A program made the position numbers and the translations under genes. 44,009 nucleotides of DNA from Candidatus Rifleibacteriota bacterium (GTDB lineage: Bacteria; Muiribacteriota; Ozemobacteria; Ozemobacterales; Ozemobacteraceae): the NCBI GenBank assembly GCA_024710355.1, contig JANJUX010000002.1, positions 1-44,009 of the forward strand, written 5' to 3'. Shown here in pieces: positions 16,101-24,176 of the stretch (within the stretch, counting starts at the first letter, position 1; every line of letters begins with the position of its first letter). The notes below the pieces were generated by a model. It searched no databases. It was not told the DNA's origin and was given only the letters and a program-made list of their open reading frames with translations.

Positions 16101-16196
16101 GCCTGTCGCTTCGCCAGGCGTCTGGCAAATACGAGTTCAACAACAGGCAACCATATTACGCCATCCCTGCGCCAGCGTTCTAAGCACTTCAATAAG

Positions 16197-16216
16197 ATTG
16201 CCGCTTCCGCGGCAAT
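16197..16216. repeat. Perfect 8-bp hairpin in the TPR gene 3' region
   Basis: ATTGCCGC (16197-16204) and GCGGCAAT (16209-16216) flank TTCC. There is no T tract. It resembles intergenic palindromic repeat elements; no second copy was noticed in this window. The rest of 16101-16253 shows nothing. Confidence 0.5.
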
Positions 16217-16253
16217 GACGAAGAACTTTTAAAGTCTGATAAGGAGCTGAAAA

Positions 16254-16853
16254 TTACTGCAGGTTCTTTTTGCTTTCTTCGATAATCTTTTTGTAGGCCT
16301 CTTCGGCTTTGGCGGTGTCTTTCTTTTCTTTGTAGATATCGGCGAGCAGCAGGCGCAGGCGGGTCACTTCCTCGGGCGCTTCTTTTTCAAAAAAGGCGAT
16401 GCCGTCGTTGAGGATCTTTTCGGCCTCGTCAGTGCGGTTGTTCTTCATGTACAGCTTCGAAATGTGGTGATAAACCGGCATTACCTTGCCCATGATATTG
16501 TTCTTGAAAAACGGATTGTCGCGGTTCTTTTCGAGCTGGCCTTTAGCAAGATCGAGAATCTGCTTCAGTTCATTCGCCGCTTCGTCGATTTTGCCCTGTT
16601 CTTCATAAATCTGCGCCAGATTTTTGTGGGCTTCGGCCATGGCCATCAGCGAGGCATTTCGCTTCATCTGCTCCGGGTCCGGTCTGAATTTTCCAGCCAT
16701 CGGGCCCTGGCCTTCCGGTCCGCCCGGCCGCATTTCACCAGGTCCACCCTGACCCGGGGGGCCGCCCATCGGGCCGGCGGGCTGTGCATCAACTGCCGCA
16801 ACCATGCTTACAAGAAGAGCGAGCACCAGAATCAGCCTTGATTTTCGTTCCAT
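16254..16853 (-). CDS. Secreted TPR-repeat protein with a Gly/Pro-rich N-terminal linker
   Basis: 199 residues. A signal peptide (RLILVLALLVSMVAAVDAQ, cleavage near residue 23) is followed by a Gly/Pro-rich linker (about 25-55), then three helix pairs of TPR type: AEAHKNLAQIYEEQGKIDEA, YHHISKLYMKNNRTDEA and LLADIYKEKKDTAKAEEAY. It probably is a periplasmic protein-protein interaction module. Its start lies inside the end of the anti-sigma gene (22-bp overlap), so it belongs to the ECF operon and may be a co-factor or an output of that signalling unit. Confidence 0.85.
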   Translation of the reverse strand: MERKSRLILVLALLVSMVAAVDAQPAGPMGGPPGQGGPGEMRPGGPEGQGPMAGKFRPDPEQMKRNASLMAMAEAHKNLAQIYEEQGKIDEAANELKQILDLAKGQLEKNRDNPFFKNNIMGKVMPVYHHISKLYMKNNRTDEAEKILNDGIAFFEKEAPEEVTRLRLLLADIYKEKKDTAKAEEAYKKIIEESKKNLQ

Positions 16854-17365
16854 GTTTCTTCCTCCTCGTTGGTTTCGTAAAAACTTTGCATCTGCACTTT
16901 TGGCAGGAAACTTACAATTTTAGAGTCGCTGTTTTCATAAAAGGTTACATCGAATTCTGGCGCTTCAAAAAAATCGGGCAGCGCCGTCTCTGCTGGGTCG
17001 ATAAAGCTTACCAGAGCAACTTCCGGCGTTTGCGGCAGATTTTTTCCCGACCCCTGTAAGTGCTCAAGAATGGCAAACCCGGCTACAATCGACAGCCCGA
17101 AGACCATGCCGTATTTCAGGCCGTTGAAAAAGAAGGTCCAGAATGTTTCGGGTTCGGCTTCAGGCGCTTTAGTCGCCTGCACCTGCTCAGGGAAACAGCG
17201 GGCGGTAGCGTCGTGCCACTGCGCCGGCGTCAGGCCCTCAGGTGGCGTGGCAAGCTCCTGCTGCAGCCAGGCGTCGCAGGCCGGGCAGCTTTCGAGGTGC
17301 TTTTCGAGTTCGCCCTCGTTTCCTTCGGAGGCCAGCATCAGCTGGCGGAATTCTTCACACTGCAT
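16832..17365 (-). CDS. Zinc-binding anti-sigma factor, single TM
   Basis: 177 residues from the ATG at 17365, inside the end of the sigma gene. The N-terminal zinc anti-sigma motif is intact (His23-x3-Cys27-x2-Cys30 in KHLESCPACDAW, with Cys3 as a possible fourth ligand). One TM segment lies near 85-108 (GMVFGLSIVAGFAILEHL), followed by a periplasmic tail of about 70 residues rich in acidic and aromatic residues. It should hold the ECF sigma factor at the membrane and release it on an envelope signal. The 11-bp overlap with the sigma gene and 22-bp overlap with the TPR gene argue for tight co-expression. Confidence 0.85.
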   Translation of the reverse strand: MQCEEFRQLMLASEGNEGELEKHLESCPACDAWLQQELATPPEGLTPAQWHDATARCFPEQVQATKAPEAEPETFWTFFFNGLKYGMVFGLSIVAGFAILEHLQGSGKNLPQTPEVALVSFIDPAETALPDFFEAPEFDVTFYENSDSKIVSFLPKVQMQSFYETNEEEETWNENQG

Positions 17366-17903
17366 GGTTTTCCCTGTCCTTTCTGTCGGCGGAAGCCACC
17401 GACCACAGGCTGGCAAAGCGACTGCGGGCCCGGAAAAGAATGATTTTCGCGTTGTTTTCGCTGACTTCGAGAATCCGGGCGACTTCTTTCAGCGGCAGCT
17501 CATCCCAGTAGGTCAGCAGCAGAATCATGCGATCGCGCTCACCGAGCTGGTCTAGCACTTTCCCCACATCATTGCGGGCGTCGACGGCCTCGGTTTCTGA
17601 CTGCTGACAGGCTTCGGATTCGCTCGCTGGCGGCAAAGGCTGGCGTTTGCCGGAAAGTCTGATGACGTTGCGATAAAGAATCTGATACAGCCAGGTGCGC
17701 AGGCGGGCGTCGCCCCTGAAAGCGGCTATCGAGCGGAAAGCGGCGGCGAAGGTTTCCTGGACAGCGTCTTCGGCGAGCTGGCGGTCGTTGAGCAGGCGCA
17801 GTGCATGCGTGAACAAAAAGGCGCTGTGGCCGGCGAAGATGGCCCGGAAACCGTCTTCGCGCCCCTGGATCGCAAGTTTAAGTGCTTCGGCGTCGTTCAT
17901 CAT
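17355..17903 (-). CDS. ECF-family RNA polymerase sigma factor
   Basis: 182 residues from ATG 17903. Region 2 is seen in FTHALRLLNDRQLAEDAVQETFAAAFRSIAAF followed by RTWLYQILYRNVI, and region 4 in LDQLGERDRMILLLTYWDELPLKEVARILEV, SENNAKIILFRARSRF. Regions 1.1 and 3 are absent, as in group 4 sigma factors. The start is uncertain: ATG codons at 17927, 17903 and 17900 are in frame and none has a clear Shine-Dalgarno sequence. A possible ECF-type promoter covering the 17927 codon favours 17903 or 17900. It is followed by its zinc anti-sigma factor. Confidence 0.88.
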   Translation of the reverse strand: MMNDAEALKLAIQGREDGFRAIFAGHSAFLFTHALRLLNDRQLAEDAVQETFAAAFRSIAAFRGDARLRTWLYQILYRNVIRLSGKRQPLPPASESEACQQSETEAVDARNDVGKVLDQLGERDRMILLLTYWDELPLKEVARILEVSENNAKIILFRARSRFASLWSVASADRKDRENHAV

Positions 17904-17908
17904 AATAT

Positions 17909-17936
17909 TAGATACCAAGAATATCATTCAGGTTAC
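17909..17936 (-). promoter_or_regulatory. Possible autoregulated ECF promoter
   Basis: Minus strand GTAACC (17931-17936), 15-bp spacer, GTATCTA (17909-17915): an AAC-containing -35 as favoured by ECF factors. If right, transcription would start at or near the sigma start codon and the message would be almost leaderless. The match is short. Confidence 0.3.
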
Positions 17937-17970
17937 AGATGAACACGGATTATTTTTTTTAGGACAGCCG

Positions 17971-18050
17971 CGGATGAACACGGATGAACACGGATGAACA
18001 CGGATGAACACGGATGAACACGGATGAACACGGATGAACACGGATAGACA
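17971..18050. repeat. CGGATGAACA decamer tandem array
   Basis: Seven perfect head-to-tail copies of CGGATGAACA (17971-18040) are followed by CGGATAGACA and a diverged CGGATAAATC, with one further diverged copy near 17935-17950. One reading frame gives the peptide RMNTDEHG, often found as a spurious translation in many bacterial genomes. It lies between the divergent ECF sigma and vWA genes. The rest of 18051-18170 shows nothing. Confidence 0.95.
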
Positions 18051-18170
18051 CGGATAAATCAATGCTTAGGCTGCGCCGCCGAACCGGTTTTAACTCGTTT
18101 ATGCCGCGCTGCTACAAAGCAAGAGCGCCGCGGATTTTTAATGTGAATTCAGAGTAGGGTGGGGGAGTGG

Positions 18171-18179
18171 TGGTATAAT
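18171..18179 (+). promoter_or_regulatory. Extended -10 promoter of the vWA gene
   Basis: TGGTATAAT (TATAAT at 18174-18179) lies 32 bp upstream of the start codon. No convincing -35 is seen, as is allowed for TGn-extended promoters. Confidence 0.55.
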
Positions 18180-18211
18180 GAGGTCTAATTTGAAAGTGGC
18201 AGGGGATTTGT

Positions 18212-20029
18212 ATGAAGAGAATCTTTATTGTGCTTTTTTTGATGATTATGGCGGCGGGTGCCGGCATGGGCAAAGACTTTGCGAGTGAAGTTCTGCAGGT
18301 CAATTCGGCCGGGTTTCCGAAAATCGGGGTGATGCTGAAAGTGTTCAGCAAAGAGCCTGATGAGCTGAAGGCTGATAATTTCGTCATCAGTGAAGATAAA
18401 ACCGGAATCAGCAGCTTCGATCTGGCGTTTCAGAAGAACCGACATTACATGGTTCTCGTTGTCGACCGGTCTTCGAGCATCGAACCGGCCATGAACGAAG
18501 TTAAACGCGCCGCTGCCAGCTTCGCGCTGAGCATGGTTGGCGATGTTTCGATGTCGGTGCTGTCGTTTGCCAGTGATATCGATTTTTCCCATGCGTTCTC
18601 GAATGACGGTAATTCGCTGGTGGAAGCCATCAACAAACTGCGACCATGGGGTGGCACCGCCCTTTACGATGCGCTTTATTCGGCCTGTGACGAACTGCAG
18701 AACAAGGCCGGGCGCGCCGATCTCAAGACGGTTGTGTGCCTGACCGACGGGCGCGACAGCACGCCGAACGGCCAGACGCCCATGTCAACGCGCACGCCAG
18801 AACAGGTGAAAAAATATGCCGTCGAAAAGGGCATCAGGCTGATAACCGTCGGTCTCGGCAACGACATTGACGAAGCGATTCTCAAAGACTTTGCCGGCGC
18901 CACCGGTGGCTGGTATCTGCAGACGACGACGCCTGAGCAGCTGTCGAAACTTTATGAGGCGCTGAGCCGCAGAATGAAGCTCGAACGCTATTATCAACTG
19001 AGCTATACGACTCCGAAACCGGAACGTGACGGAACCAGGCGCGAAATCGAAATAGCCAGCAGTCTGAAAGGCTTTAAAGATCAGGGAAAAGGCTATTATA
19101 CCGCTCCGACCATGACCGTTCACAAACCTGAACCGACAGAAGCCGGTCAGCCCGGCAGGGGCGGCAAAATGACGGTCGCAACCGTTTTTAATGATCTTGA
19201 TATTGCCGGCCCCGATTCGGTTTTTCTGACCGGGCCGATTACGCCGCCGCCGGCGTCGCCGGTGTTCGGCCTGAACCGGGCTTCGCTGCTCGGGCTTTCT
19301 GATGCCGAGGCGCAGTCGGTGATCGAGCAGGCGCGCGCCCGTGTCAGCAGCGAACATCAGGCAAATTACGACAGGCAGAAAAAGTATCTCGATGCATATA
19401 AACAGGGCCTCGAAAAAATTGCGCAGGGAGTTGAAAAGAAGGCTGCCGAGCCGGGTCTGAAAGATTACGAAAAACCGCGAATCGAATACCGCCGCCAGTA
19501 TCTGCAGCTGCGCCAGGAAGAAGTCTCACTGCACCTGCAGGAAGCCTGGGAGAAATACCAGATCAAGCTTAAATCTGCCATGGACGAAATGGACTTCTAC
19601 CAGAAAACCCAGTTGTCAGGCGGCGATGATGATGAAGGCTTTTTTGACCGCAATTCGGCGAGTGCGACAGCTTCTTTGAATGACGCTTCCCGCAAATATG
19701 CCGATCTTCTCGGCCAGCATCACGAAAAAATGGCACAGCACTTTGGCGAATCGGTCGGCAGTCGCGGCGCCCATGTCGAACACAGCACCACCATTGTCGA
19801 CGAAGAGATCGACCTGCCCGGAACCGGTGGAAAAAGCAGCGGTTTCAGCCCTTCGCAGCTGAATGTGCCGTCGGTTTCTGATCTCAAAAACCGGCTCAAA
19901 CACAGCGTTCCGTCTTATGACGATGATGCGGCCGATTCAGATGATGGCGCAGAATCAGATGACTCTGATTCAGATACAGGCGACACTTATGAACCGGAAA
20001 TACCTGATCTTAAACTTCTCGAACCCTGA
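18212..20029 (+). CDS. Secreted von Willebrand factor A domain protein with a helical region and acidic tail
   Basis: 605 residues with a signal peptide (RIFIVLFLMIMAAGAGMG). The vWA domain (about 78-260) has a complete MIDAS: DRSSS at 85-89, Thr149 in GGTALYDAL, Asp179 in CLTDGRD. A Pro-rich hinge (about 300-355) leads to a long charged helical region (about 370-470, EKIAQGVEKKAAEPGLKDYE and LRQEEVSLHLQEAWEKYQIK), then low-complexity Ser/Asp sequence (DDDAADSDDGAESDDSDSD, about 570-590). It likely binds a ligand through Mg in the periplasm or on the surface. No partner gene (MoxR, other vWA) is adjacent, so its role is open. Confidence 0.85.
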   Translation: MKRIFIVLFLMIMAAGAGMGKDFASEVLQVNSAGFPKIGVMLKVFSKEPDELKADNFVISEDKTGISSFDLAFQKNRHYMVLVVDRSSSIEPAMNEVKRAAASFALSMVGDVSMSVLSFASDIDFSHAFSNDGNSLVEAINKLRPWGGTALYDALYSACDELQNKAGRADLKTVVCLTDGRDSTPNGQTPMSTRTPEQVKKYAVEKGIRLITVGLGNDIDEAILKDFAGATGGWYLQTTTPEQLSKLYEALSRRMKLERYYQLSYTTPKPERDGTRREIEIASSLKGFKDQGKGYYTAPTMTVHKPEPTEAGQPGRGGKMTVATVFNDLDIAGPDSVFLTGPITPPPASPVFGLNRASLLGLSDAEAQSVIEQARARVSSEHQANYDRQKKYLDAYKQGLEKIAQGVEKKAAEPGLKDYEKPRIEYRRQYLQLRQEEVSLHLQEAWEKYQIKLKSAMDEMDFYQKTQLSGGDDDEGFFDRNSASATASLNDASRKYADLLGQHHEKMAQHFGESVGSRGAHVEHSTTIVDEEIDLPGTGGKSSGFSPSQLNVPSVSDLKNRLKHSVPSYDDDAADSDDGAESDDSDSDTGDTYEPEIPDLKLLEP

Positions 20030-20040
20030 TCAACCGCCGT

Positions 20041-20853
20041 TTATCTGATTTCGACCCATGCCGGAGCATGGTCTGAGGGTTTTTCCATGCCGCGGATCAG
20101 GTAGTCGATGCCGCTGGCGGTGCAGCGCTGCATAACCGGTCTGGTGCCGAGCAGCAGGTCGATACGCAGCCCACGCTGCGGTTGATCTTCGAAACCGCCG
20201 GTGCGGTAGTCGAACCAGCTGTAGAGGCTGTTGTCGCCGGGGTGAAGTTCGCGGTAGAGATCGTGTGTACCCCAGTCGAACAGGCGTTGCAGCCATTCGC
20301 GCTCTTCGGGCAGAAAACAGCATTTTCCGGTTTTGAGCCAGCGCTGAGCGTTCTTTTCGCCGATGCCGACGTCGAGATCGGTCGGAGCGACGTTCATGTC
20401 GCCGAGAATGACCAGATTGTCGTCGGTGCGGAAATCTGAAGCCAGGTAGTCGGCGAGGCCGGCATAGAACTTTTTCTTGGCCGGGAATTTTTCAGGGTGC
20501 TCGCGACTTTCGCCCTGCGGAAAATAGCCGTTGATGACGACGAGCGGCCGCTTCTGCTCGTCGAGCCAGGTTCCGACGATCAGGCGGCGCTGGGCCTCTT
20601 TCCCGTCACCCGGAAGGCCGCGGCGAATATCGATTGGCTTATGCTTCGACAGAAACGCGACGCCATAATGGCCTTTCTGCCCGAAACTTTCGGCATGGTA
20701 GCCCATTGCGGTAATGTCATTGAACGGAAAAGCGTCATCGACGCACTTGATTTCCTGAATGCCGATGATGTCGGGCTGGTGCATGTCGATCAGTTGTTTG
20801 ATCTGGTGCAGGCGCGAGCGTATGCCGTTGACGTTGAAGGTGACTATTTTCAT
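20041..20853 (-). CDS. xthA: Exodeoxyribonuclease III (AP endonuclease family)
   Basis: 270 residues from the ATG at 20853 (GGGAG upstream), which gives the standard opening MKIVTFNVNGIRSRL. Catalytic motifs are intact: GIQEIKC (metal-binding Glu), NGYFPQG, VILGDMNVAP with Asp and Asn, and the final SDHAPAWVEI with the Asp-His pair. It repairs abasic sites and removes 3' blocks. The gene is convergent with the vWA gene, only 11 bp between the stops and no visible terminator. Confidence 0.95.
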   Translation of the reverse strand: MKIVTFNVNGIRSRLHQIKQLIDMHQPDIIGIQEIKCVDDAFPFNDITAMGYHAESFGQKGHYGVAFLSKHKPIDIRRGLPGDGKEAQRRLIVGTWLDEQKRPLVVINGYFPQGESREHPEKFPAKKKFYAGLADYLASDFRTDDNLVILGDMNVAPTDLDVGIGEKNAQRWLKTGKCCFLPEEREWLQRLFDWGTHDLYRELHPGDNSLYSWFDYRTGGFEDQPQRGLRIDLLLGTRPVMQRCTASGIDYLIRGMEKPSDHAPAWVEIR

Positions 20854-21026
20854 TGCCGACTCCCGTTTTTTTTGCAAGGTTATCATATTTACCCGGCAAA
20901 TTGCAGAGCCCCCGGACAAAAATCTTGTGGCACCCGCAGCCGCCGGCAAACATTGATTTTTTGTCTGGCCTGCCGCCGGGCGTTTTGTTATCATAATAGT
21001 CCATAATCGTTATGCAGGGGGCCTGA

Positions 21027-21437
21027 ATGATAGCTGATCTCGATACGATCAGGCGCAACGCCTTTATTTATGAGCCGGTCGACGGGTTCGTCATTATCGC
21101 CGGGCGAACCAGTAAAGACAATGATTTTATCAGCGTCAAGGTTGCGGCCCCCGAGGATTACTGGTTTCATGTGCGCGGCATGCCGGGTAGTCACGTATTG
21201 TTGCGCTCATTGAACGGCCAGGAACCCGACAAGCGCCTGCAGGAAACCGCCGCCGCCGTGGCCGCCTGGCACAGCAAGGCCCGCAATGGCGGCGTTACCG
21301 CCGTTTCAATGACGAAGGCCAAATTTGTCAGCAAGCCGGGTGGCGTTAAAGACGGAACGGTTTACATCAAAAACGAAAAGGTTCTCAAAGTCAGGCCAGC
21401 CCTGCCGGAAGGCGCCCAGCCCGAAAAAGAAAGCTGA
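21027..21437 (+). CDS. Stand-alone NFACT-R domain protein (DUF814)
   Basis: 136 residues. It contains only the NFACT-R domain, with its signature region DYWFHVRGMPGSHVLLRS (about 48-65) and the tail MTKAKFVSKPGGVKDGTVYI. In RqcH/Rqc2 and fibronectin-binding NFACT proteins this domain sits at the C-terminus after NFACT-N and coiled-coil regions, and is thought to bind tRNA or nascent-chain-blocked ribosomes. Here the N-terminal domains are absent and the protein is complete, with AGGGGGCC near the start. Stand-alone versions are known; their role in RNA or ribosome quality control is not settled. Confidence 0.8.
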   Translation: MIADLDTIRRNAFIYEPVDGFVIIAGRTSKDNDFISVKVAAPEDYWFHVRGMPGSHVLLRSLNGQEPDKRLQETAAAVAAWHSKARNGGVTAVSMTKAKFVSKPGGVKDGTVYIKNEKVLKVRPALPEGAQPEKES

Positions 21438-21484
21438 TATTCTGCTTTCTGCCATTTTTTCTGTGCCATGATAGACACCGGCCA

Positions 21485-21531
21485 CGGATGAACACTGGCC
21501 ACGGATGAACACGGATGAACACGGATGAACA
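21485..21531. repeat. Second CGGATGAACA decamer tract
   Basis: Four perfect copies: 21485-21494, then after a 7-bp CTGGCCA interruption three tandem copies at 21502-21531, followed by the diverged CCGATAAAG. The unit is identical to that at 17971. Confidence 0.93.
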
Positions 21532-21940
21532 CCGATAAAGAAATGCTCGCGGAACATTGAGTTAGCATCGGGTAACTTTGCTTTGACTTTTTGAGATTTT
21601 TGTGAACATTTATATAGAGCGGGGCCAAAAATTTCTGGTCATAATCTGTGTCATTATGCATGCTCAGTCATCGTCCAGATGCCACAGAGAGGCCAGAATG
21701 CAGAGATCAGAACCAGAATCAGAGATCAGATCTAAGTAACCGGCCTTTGGTTGCAGAGCCGGATTTATCCGGTCGAAGCACCGGGAGCGTAAGCAGGTTG
21801 AGGGGTTGTTGCAGGCAGTTTTTAATTGCCAGTCGGACTTCAGATTGTGTCGGTGGACCGGCGCAACACTTTGTTCGTGCAGTATGCAAACGATAGATTT
21901 CGTTGCATGTCGTGTACAGCGCAATAAAACGGAGCAAACG
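21532..21940. other. 409-bp intergenic region upstream of dsbD
   Basis: No credible gene. A short direct repeat CAGAGATCAGA occurs twice near 21700-21730. A candidate dsbD promoter is TTGTTC (21871-21876), 17-bp spacer, TAGATT (21894-21899). Nothing else is recognisable. Confidence 0.4.
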
Positions 21941-24142
21941 ATGAAATCAGGGCAAACACTCAGGTTCATTATTCTCATACTGATAATATTTGTGGTGCAG
22001 TCAGCGGCATTCATCCCAGTCATGCCAGCTGCCTGTGCTGCAACCGGGCCTGCCCTGAGCAGCAGCATGGAGAGTGCTGGAGGCGGTTCCGGGAAAGAAG
22101 TTCTGGATGGTTTTGCTGATACCGGCAATGGCACCGGCGTCACTGGCGGCACGGGCGAGAATCTGCTGCTGACTTTTCTTGGCATTTTTTTGATCGGGCT
22201 GGCGCTGAATCTGACGCCCTGCGTTTACCCGATGCTGGCTATCACCGTTTCGATTTTCGGGCAGCAGTCAGAAGCAAGGCCCTTCGCGGTTTTTCTCAGG
22301 GCAGTTGTCTATATTCTTGGCATGGCGACGATGTACAGCGTTCTCGGGCTGTTTGCGGCCCTGACGGGTGGGCTGTTCGGCAGTGTGCTGCAGTCGCCGC
22401 TGGTGCTTCTGCTGATCAGCGCCCTGTTTTTCGGCCTGTCGCTGAGTATGTTTGGCCTTTATGAGCTGCAGATGCCATCTTCGCTGTTGAATCGCATCGG
22501 CGGCGCCCGTTCGGCAACTTTTATCGGCACCTATCTTTCGGGGCTGTTCGTCGGTATTTTTGCGGCGCCTTGCGTCGGGCCGCCGGTTATCGGGCTGTTG
22601 ACTCTGGTCGGGCACCGCGGCGACCCGGTGTTCGGTTTTATGGTTTTCTTCGTGCTGAGTCTTGGTCTGGGTTTCCCTTATCTGATTCTTGGCACTTTTT
22701 CAGGTTTGCTGAACCGCCTGCCGCGCTCAGGTGCCTGGATGAACTGGGTTAAAAAGCTGCTGGGCACGGTTCTGATCGCTGTGGGCTGCTTTTACCTGTC
22801 GCTGGCAATTGACCCGGCCCTGACTTTTGTGCTTATTCCTCTGACTCTTGTGGTGGGCGGCATCTATCTGGGTTTTATCGAGAATTCGCCGACCACATCG
22901 CGGCTTTTCGCCGGCTTCAAAAAGTTCGCGGGAATTCTGCTGTCGGTGCTGGCCGTGCTGATTTTCCGGGCGGGGCAGGTGCCGTCGCTTGACTGGCAGA
23001 AATACCCGGCCACTGACGCAGAGCTGGCTGGTCCGGCGGTGGTCTATTTTTCTGCCAGCTGGTGTATTCCGTGTCTTGAGCTCGATCGCCGCACGTTTAC
23101 CGATGCGGGTGTGATTGCTGCAATGTCACGGGTAAAGCATTTCAAGGTCGATCTTTCGCAGTTTGATTCACCCGAATCTCAAAAACTACGCGAAAAATAC
23201 CGGATTGCCGGGGTTCCGACCATTGTTTTCATCAACGCCGCCGGCCATGAAGTGAAATCGGAAAGGGTGGTCGGCTTCGTCACTCCCGCAGAAATGCTGG
23301 CCAGAGTCGAACGGGTAAAAAGCGTGGCAGAGGCTGGGCCGGCCGGCGCCGATGCAGCCGCAGCCACAGCCGAAGTCGAACCAGAAGAGAAGCCTTCAGA
23401 AGCATTTCTGGTTGCAGATGTGGCCGCAGTTGTTCCGGGGCGGCCTTTCAAACTTGCGGTGCACTTCAAAATGCTAGATGGCTGGCACGTTTACTGGTTG
23501 AATCCGGGTGATTCCGGCACCGAACCGCAGATAACCTGGAAGCTTCCGGACGGTTTCACGGTTGGTGCCCCTGAGTGGCCGGTTCCGCAGCGTTTTGACA
23601 AGCCGCCATTCGCAACTTTCGGGCATGAAAATGAGTTGCTGCTGGCGCATCGGGTAAGTGTTCCGGATACTGTTGCGACGGATTCGACGCTGACCTTTGA
23701 GGCCGAGGTTTCGTGGCTGGTGTGCAAAGAAATCTGTATCGCCCAGGATGGCGTTCTCAGGCTTGAATTGCCCGTGGTTACGGGAGAAGCGCCAAGCAAT
23801 CAGGCGTATGCCCGTCTCTTTGCCGAGACTTCGGCAAATCTGCCGGTTCCTGCTGAAGATTGGGAATTCCGGGCAACTTTCACCGGTCGCAGCGCCAGAC
23901 TCGAGGCAGTGCCAAAGGTGGCGGGTCGGTTGGGCGAAGCGAGCCGCGTCAGCTTTTTTCCGGCCCAGCAGGGAGTTTTTCGAACCGGCGGCAGCAGAAC
24001 GGTGGTAGAAAATGGTAAAATAGTCGCGACCATGCCGCGCACCGGTATCAAACTCGACCCGGTGCTGAACGGGGTTCTTCTGGTTGAGGACGGCTCTGAG
24101 CGCCGAATATTGCAGGTCGCGGCGGCCTGGTCGGGTGAATGA
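21941..24142 (+). CDS. DsbD-like thiol:disulfide interchange protein, with the periplasmic alpha-type domain at the C-terminus
   Basis: 733 residues from the ATG at 21941 (GGAG upstream). A signal peptide and short linker precede the eight-TM DsbD domain, with paired cysteines Cys94 (NLTPCVYPM) and Cys211 (FAAPCVGPP). Then comes a thioredoxin-like domain with Cys375-x2-Cys378 (ASWCIPC), and last a domain like the ScsB/DsbD N-terminal domain (about 490-680) with Cys595-x3-Cys599 in WLVCKEICI. DsbD and ScsB carry that last domain at the N-terminus, so the order is permuted. It would pass electrons from cytoplasmic thioredoxin across the membrane to periplasmic clients such as the protein encoded next. 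Confidence 0.85.
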   Translation: MKSGQTLRFIILILIIFVVQSAAFIPVMPAACAATGPALSSSMESAGGGSGKEVLDGFADTGNGTGVTGGTGENLLLTFLGIFLIGLALNLTPCVYPMLAITVSIFGQQSEARPFAVFLRAVVYILGMATMYSVLGLFAALTGGLFGSVLQSPLVLLLISALFFGLSLSMFGLYELQMPSSLLNRIGGARSATFIGTYLSGLFVGIFAAPCVGPPVIGLLTLVGHRGDPVFGFMVFFVLSLGLGFPYLILGTFSGLLNRLPRSGAWMNWVKKLLGTVLIAVGCFYLSLAIDPALTFVLIPLTLVVGGIYLGFIENSPTTSRLFAGFKKFAGILLSVLAVLIFRAGQVPSLDWQKYPATDAELAGPAVVYFSASWCIPCLELDRRTFTDAGVIAAMSRVKHFKVDLSQFDSPESQKLREKYRIAGVPTIVFINAAGHEVKSERVVGFVTPAEMLARVERVKSVAEAGPAGADAAAATAEVEPEEKPSEAFLVADVAAVVPGRPFKLAVHFKMLDGWHVYWLNPGDSGTEPQITWKLPDGFTVGAPEWPVPQRFDKPPFATFGHENELLLAHRVSVPDTVATDSTLTFEAEVSWLVCKEICIAQDGVLRLELPVVTGEAPSNQAYARLFAETSANLPVPAEDWEFRATFTGRSARLEAVPKVAGRLGEASRVSFFPAQQGVFRTGGSRTVVENGKIVATMPRTGIKLDPVLNGVLLVEDGSERRILQVAAAWSGE

Positions 24143-24176
24143 CTTTTTTGAGTAGAAAAAATTGAAGGAGGACACA

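Noticed and set aside
17971..18060. CRISPR-like array
   Set aside because: The 10-bp units are tandem without spacers, and no cas gene is present.
18185..18592. 135-codon minus-strand frame opposite the vWA gene start
   Set aside because: Antisense shadow of the signal peptide and vWA coding sequence.
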